This document shows positions 60,606-64,000 of a DNA stretch of 64,000 bases, piece after piece; position 1 is the stretch's first letter; every line of letters starts with the position of its first letter. The notes beneath the pieces were generated by a model, which saw nothing but the letters and a program-made list of their open reading frames with translations, searched no databases and was not told the DNA's origin. Source of the DNA: Paracoccus chinensis (GTDB taxonomy: Bacteria; Pseudomonadota; Alphaproteobacteria; Rhodobacterales; Rhodobacteraceae); assembly GCF_900102885.1 (NCBI RefSeq), contig NZ_FNGE01000012.1:35289-99288 (forward strand), in the 5' to 3' direction. A program made the translations under genes and the position numbers.

Positions 60606-61066
60606 GCCTCGGCCTTCCGCTTGGTGATGGTTCGTTCGTCGAAGCCCGAGCGGTCGCAGGGCGCGCGGCCGAAGCTGAGATCGGGCAGGATCAGCGCCAC
60701 GATCCCGGCCGTCGTACAAACCGCGGAACCCGGCAGCAGATGCGCGCCGAAGACCTCGCCCTCCGTGTCCACGTTCGAAATGTGAAGGTGCCGGTGGTGC
60801 CGGTCCATCGTGCCCGCCAGGGAAACGATCTCGGACCGCCCTTCGTAAAGCCTGCCGCAGTTCACATCGGCATGCCCGATATTCGCTGACCGGAGGCGGC
60901 CCGCGCAGGTCACAACGGTCATGGCTTCGTTGCCGGTATCCGGCTGAAGGCACCGGAGACCGGCGATTAGTTCGTCGCCGGGCAACAGGCGCACGGCGGC
61001 GAAGACGCCGCCAGAGTGCATGACCTGCGTATCGCCAAATGATGATGAGGACCGGGAGGTCACGCG
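60602..61066 (-). CDS. PPC-domain (DUF296) protein heading the sulfur operon
   Basis: About 154 aa. The body is a PPC/DUF296 domain: RLLPGDELIAGLRCLQPDTG, YEGRSEIVSLAGTMDRHHR and HLHISNVDTEGEVFGAHLLP, the last with the HxH and GxHL residues that bind metal in the trimeric fold. Members are often called DNA-binding, but function in bacteria is unclear. Start uncertain: GTG at 61066, ATG at 61021 or ATG at 61129 are possible. It ends ATGA with the cytochrome gene and probably opens the operon. Confidence 0.68.
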   Translation of the reverse strand, partial: RVTSRSSSSFGDTQVMHSGGVFAAVRLLPGDELIAGLRCLQPDTGNEAMTVVTCAGRLRSANIGHADVNCGRLYEGRSEIVSLAGTMDRHHRHLHISNVDTEGEVFGAHLLPGSAVCTTAGIVALILPDLSFGRAPCDRSGFDERTITKRKAEA

Positions 61067-61504
61067 AACTCGCCCTGCAGATGACTGAACCAGGCAGCCC
61101 CACCGGGGCATGAGACATTCAAGGTGCATCCGCAGCCTTTGTCTGTTCTTGCTCCCCCCCTTGGCGGCTTGTCAATCGAACCGGGGCAGAGGGCCGACCA
61201 TGGGCCGGGGCGGCCTGAGGCGATGGCCAACGCAGCCCTAGCTTCCTCGTCGACGGCCGAAACTTGGCCGCGCCCCTGTCCGAGGAGCCCCGCCTTCTTC
61301 CAACAGAGCCGCAACTTTGCCGAGCGGCTGAAGAACGTCTGCGTTGCGCTGATGGTCACCGATCGTCACCTGCCTTATGAGACAGAGATCGAAGACGCGT
61401 TCAAAGGCGTGACGATAGCCGTCGCCGAAGGCGGTTTCAGAATCCTCGAGGCGTCAAATGAATGGCTGCTGTCGCCCTTCGGGCTGTTTGAGGGGCCGAA
61501 AGTA
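61067..61504. other. Divergent spacer, sulfur operon / rsuA
   Basis: No gene I can support. A frame open in the rsuA register from 61124 has no similarity upstream of 61505. It should contain both promoters. Confidence 0.35.
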
Positions 61505-62266
61505 ATGGCGAAGATCCCGACCTTCCGCGTCGACAAGCTCCTGTCCTCCATGGGCTATGGCTCGCGCAAGGAAGTGGCGCAACTGGCCAGGGCGGGCGCC
61601 ATCACTCTGGACGCTGCCGCCCTTCTGGACGTCACCCGACGCATTCCGGTCACGCCGGATCTGCCGACCCGCATGAAGATCAACGGCGAGGCGCTCGATC
61701 CCCTTCCTGGCATGGTCATCCTTTTGAACAAGCCTCTGGGCATGACCTGTTCGCACAAGGAAAACGGCGCACTCGTCTATGACCTCCTGCCGGAGCGCTG
61801 GAAACGGCGGGATCCGGCGATCTCGACCATTGGCCGTCTGGACAAGCAGACGTCCGGTCTTCTGTTGCTGACCGACGATGGCGACCTGCTGCACCGTGTG
61901 ATCAGCCCCAGGCGCTGCATCAGGAAGACATATCGCGCCAGGCTGGCCCGCCCGCTCGATGGCACCGAAGCCGAGATGTTTGCTTCGGGCAATCTGATCC
62001 TGCAGGGCGAGGACAAGCCCCTTGCTCCTGCCGAACTGGAGGTGGTCTCGGAAACCGAAGCCCTGCTCAGTATCACCGAGGGCCGATACCATCAGGTGCG
62101 CCGCATGTTTGCTGCCAGCGGCAACCATGTCGAGGAACTGCACCGCGAACGCCTGGGCGGTCTGTCCCTGCCTGACGACCTCGGGCCCGGTCAGTGGACC
62201 CTGCTGAACGAAGAAGAGATCGCCCTGATCTTTGAACAGTCCGAGAGCGGCGTGATCTCGGCATGA
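61505..62266 (+). CDS. RsuA-type 16S rRNA pseudouridine synthase
   Basis: 253 aa. N-terminal S4 RNA-binding domain (FRVDKLLSSMGYGSRKEVAQ), then the RsuA/RluB-type catalytic domain: VILLNKPLGMTCSHKENG, STIGRLDKQTSGLLLLTDDG with the catalytic Asp, and GRYHQVRRMFAASGNHVEEL-type sequence near the C-terminus. Most like RsuA (position 516 of 16S rRNA), though RluB/E/F cannot be excluded. GAGG lies 11 nt before the ATG at 61505. Confidence 0.87.
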   Translation: MAKIPTFRVDKLLSSMGYGSRKEVAQLARAGAITLDAAALLDVTRRIPVTPDLPTRMKINGEALDPLPGMVILLNKPLGMTCSHKENGALVYDLLPERWKRRDPAISTIGRLDKQTSGLLLLTDDGDLLHRVISPRRCIRKTYRARLARPLDGTEAEMFASGNLILQGEDKPLAPAELEVVSETEALLSITEGRYHQVRRMFAASGNHVEELHRERLGGLSLPDDLGPGQWTLLNEEEIALIFEQSESGVISA

Positions 62267-62703
62267 AAGGATGAACGACATCCATCTGCGCGGAGGACAT
62301 GCCGACGGTTTCTTTCTGCATCTTCTGAGGGCAGAGCCATCCGGCTTGCGGCCATCTTGGACGTCCGGCCGGAGCAATCTGACGGCAGCCAATTCGTCCA
62401 TCGCGCCACGTCGTCTCAGGCGATTGACCCTAAGGGAAACGCCCTGATTTGAACGCTTGAAGCACGTTTTTCCTTTTCCTGGTTCAGCGGGAAATTGGAA
62501 CTGAGATCGCATCTTGTCAGCCTAGGACAAGCTCGCCGGTATCGAATCTTGCCGGCGACAATGCGCGGTCGAGCACGACGTCACAATCGGCGTGATAGGG
62601 CCGAAATCATGCTTGGCAGGCTGAACAGCAGGCGCGACAACCTCTTGGATGCACTAGCCAAATTCTTATTAAATATTGATTAGTATGTAGAAATTTGTTC
62701 CAG
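62267..62703. other. Non-coding region left of the IS elements
   Basis: No recognisable gene. The last 60 bp (62645-62700) are strikingly AT-rich, with TTATTAAATATTGATTAG, and could hold a promoter for the frame that follows. Confidence 0.35.
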
Positions 62704-62947
62704 ATGACGGATCACGATCGCTTGGAAACCTGCCGTTTTCTTGACACGCGCACGCCTGTTGAACCTAAAACGTTCAGCCGGCAAATTGCGGGATGCATTC
62801 AGGTCGGCATGCATTGTCATGCCTCAGGCGTCACAGACGAATGTGTCCGAGCTCTTGCGGTTGGTCTTGCTCTCATAACCGCAGCCGGCGCCCGTGTGCT
62901 GTCAGACGAATGCGAACTCGTCTCAGTGTTTGCGGCGAGACGAGCCT
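62704..62947 (+). pseudogene. Possible gene truncated by the IS6-family element
   Basis: An open frame beginning MTDHDRLETCRFLDTRTPVE and containing ECVRALAVGLALITAAGARV reads toward the transposase gene and runs into its 3' end, where composition changes. It follows an AT-rich stretch. I recognise no family. It may be the 5' part of a gene cut by the insertion, or chance. Confidence 0.3.
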
Positions 62948-63655
62948 TCAGGCGAAACCGAGTTGGCGCCACTCGACGAGGGCGGCGGTGCGATTGTCCT
63001 TGAAGTGTTGGCGTCGGGGGAGGCTGCGATCCTGATTGAAGTGGTTGGAGACGGAGGCATGGACGGCGGCGAAGATCTGAAGCGTTTTCATCCGCCGGAA
63101 GCGTATCATGGCACGTTCTCGTCGCCGGAACGGCAGGTGCGAGTTCTCGACCCGATTGTTCGCGTGCCGTGCCGAGTACTGCCGGGCGCCTGCGCCGAGT
63201 TCCCGAAGAGCGGCCCCGTAAGAGCGCAGCCGGTCGGTGACGATCTGCTCAGGGCGCCCGTACCGGCGCATCAGCTTCCCAAGGAACTTCAACGCAGCCT
63301 TGCAATCCCGGGTCTTTGTCACCACGGATTCGAGCACCTCCCCCTCATGATCGACGGCGCGCCAGAGATAATGCTGGATGCAGTTGATCTTCACGAAGAC
63401 CTCGTCGAAGTGCCACCTCCATTGTGGACCGAAGCGCATGGCGGAGGCTCGCTTCCTGCGGATCTCGGCGGCGAACAGCGGGCCGAACCTGTGCCACCAG
63501 AAACGCACCGCTTCGTGGGTGGCCTCGATGCCCCGCTCGTGGAGCAGGTCCTCGACATTGCGCAGCGAGAGTGGGAAGCGGACATAGAGCATCACGGCCA
63601 GCCGGATGATCTCGGGAGACGTCTTGAAGTACCGGAAGGGTGAGCGCTGGGTCAT
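62948..63655 (-). mobile_element. IS6-family transposase
   Basis: 235-aa DDE transposase of the IS6/IS26 family. N-terminal RYFKTSPEIIRLAVMLYVRF and LSLRNVEDLLHERGIEATHE, catalytic core WHFDEVFVKI (first Asp), QIVTDRLRSYGAALREL (second Asp) and NRVENSHLPFRRRERAM (Glu). Starts MTQRSPFRYF at 63655. Terminal inverted repeats and target duplications could not be fixed by eye. Intact, so potentially active. Confidence 0.88.
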
Positions 63656-63712
63656 GCCGGAAAGGTAGGGGACTGGTGTTACCAGCCGGGCAAGCCGAGT
63701 TTTTCTGTCCAC

Positions 63713-64000
63713 TTAACCTTCTTGGCTTACGAAAGACATAACGGTCTCGATGGGTCGGCGTCCCATGTTGCGATAGCCGAGATGCGGCCGTTCGGTGTTG
63801 TAGCGGACAAGCCAGGCACCGAGATCGGCCTGCAGTGCCTCGACGCCATCGTAGAAGTTGTCCCGCATGGCCACGCGGAAGAATTCATCCAGCACGGTGC
63901 CGTTGAAGCGTTCGACGAAGCCATTGGTGCGGGGCGTTCGGACCTTGGTGCGGCGATGCTCGATACCGTTGAGGTCGAGATAAAGTTCATACGGATGCCG
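63713..64000 (-). mobile_element. rve-type transposase, IS481/IS3-like (partial, N-terminus outside window)
   Basis: C-terminal ~95 residues of an integrase-core transposase: TPRTNGFVERFNGTVLDEFF carries the catalytic Glu, followed by NTERPHLGYRNMGRRPIETV and a stop at 63713. The frame is open to the window edge. Its 3' end is only 58 nt from the IS6 transposase start, so the two elements abut or one is nested at the other's end. Confidence 0.8.

Noticed and set aside
62900..63730. Terminal inverted repeats of the IS6-family element
   Set aside because: Comparing both flanks by eye gave only a partial direct repeat (ACTCGGTTT-like), not an inverted one; element ends are left undefined.

Overview
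The window is a GC-rich alphaproteobacterial chromosome segment. Gene content (DapD, RlmH/RsfS, LeuBCD, TRAP and glycerol ABC transporters, four-subunit sarcosine oxidase, Sox/flavocytochrome c sulfur genes, a Hint-domain protein) points to Rhodobacteraceae, most likely Paracoccus or a close relative. This assignment is by gene content and composition only; no database search was possible.

Layout. 1-631: 5' part of a nucleobase permease. 838-3335: methionine ABC transporter metNIQ. 3618-5722: an Old Yellow Enzyme homologue and a small GH1-like glycosidase. 5730-8593: a TRAP transporter. 8848-12310: catalase and, divergently, an acyl-CoA synthetase. 12363-16123: an OsmF/YehZ-type compatible-solute ABC transporter. 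16468-20817: dapD, a LOG-family protein, a catalase-like haem protein, rlmH, rsfS and a lipoprotein. 21086-25855: leuC-leuD and leuB, separated by a secreted EEP-family protein and a small exported protein. 25862-29465: an EamA exporter, tRNA-Pro(CGG), a patatin-like lipase, a small metallophosphoesterase and a DJ-1/PfpI protein. 29515-31890: an AI-2E-type membrane protein fused to a C-terminal GAF domain.

32038-42488 is a complete glycerol uptake and catabolism locus: divergent glpR, then the tightly coupled minus-strand run glpD-S-T-P-Q-(new 166-aa ORF)-U-V-K. An AT-richer ORF of unknown function sits exactly between glpQ and glpU, with start/stop overlaps at both ends. A GlpR-like operator lies between glpD and glpR. 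42705-43991 encodes a Hint-domain protein without a normal start codon. 44291-50525 is the sarcosine oxidase operon (B-D-A-G) with a divergent GbdR-type regulator, which together suggest glycine betaine/sarcosine use.

50526-53938 is a graveyard: an unrecognised stretch, a PQQ sugar dehydrogenase remnant, a glutathionyl-hydroquinone reductase interrupted by a stop codon next to its catalytic Cys, and a LysR fragment joined to an aldo/keto reductase fragment. 54059-55708 is a MarR-FUSC efflux operon with a 24-bp palindromic operator. 55905-61066 is a compact sulfur oxidation operon (PPC/DUF296 protein, cytochrome c, FccB, SoxT, SoxF, SoxY, SoxZ) without SoxXABCD; soxF and soxT carry frameshifts. 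The window ends with an RsuA-type pseudouridine synthase and two insertion-sequence transposases side by side (IS6 family, and an rve-type element running off the end).

No CRISPR array, rRNA or recognised defence system was seen. The observations I rate highest are the 166-aa gene inside the glycerol transporter operon, the SoxXAB-less sulfur module with two different flavocytochrome c flavoproteins, and the AI-2E/GAF fusion.
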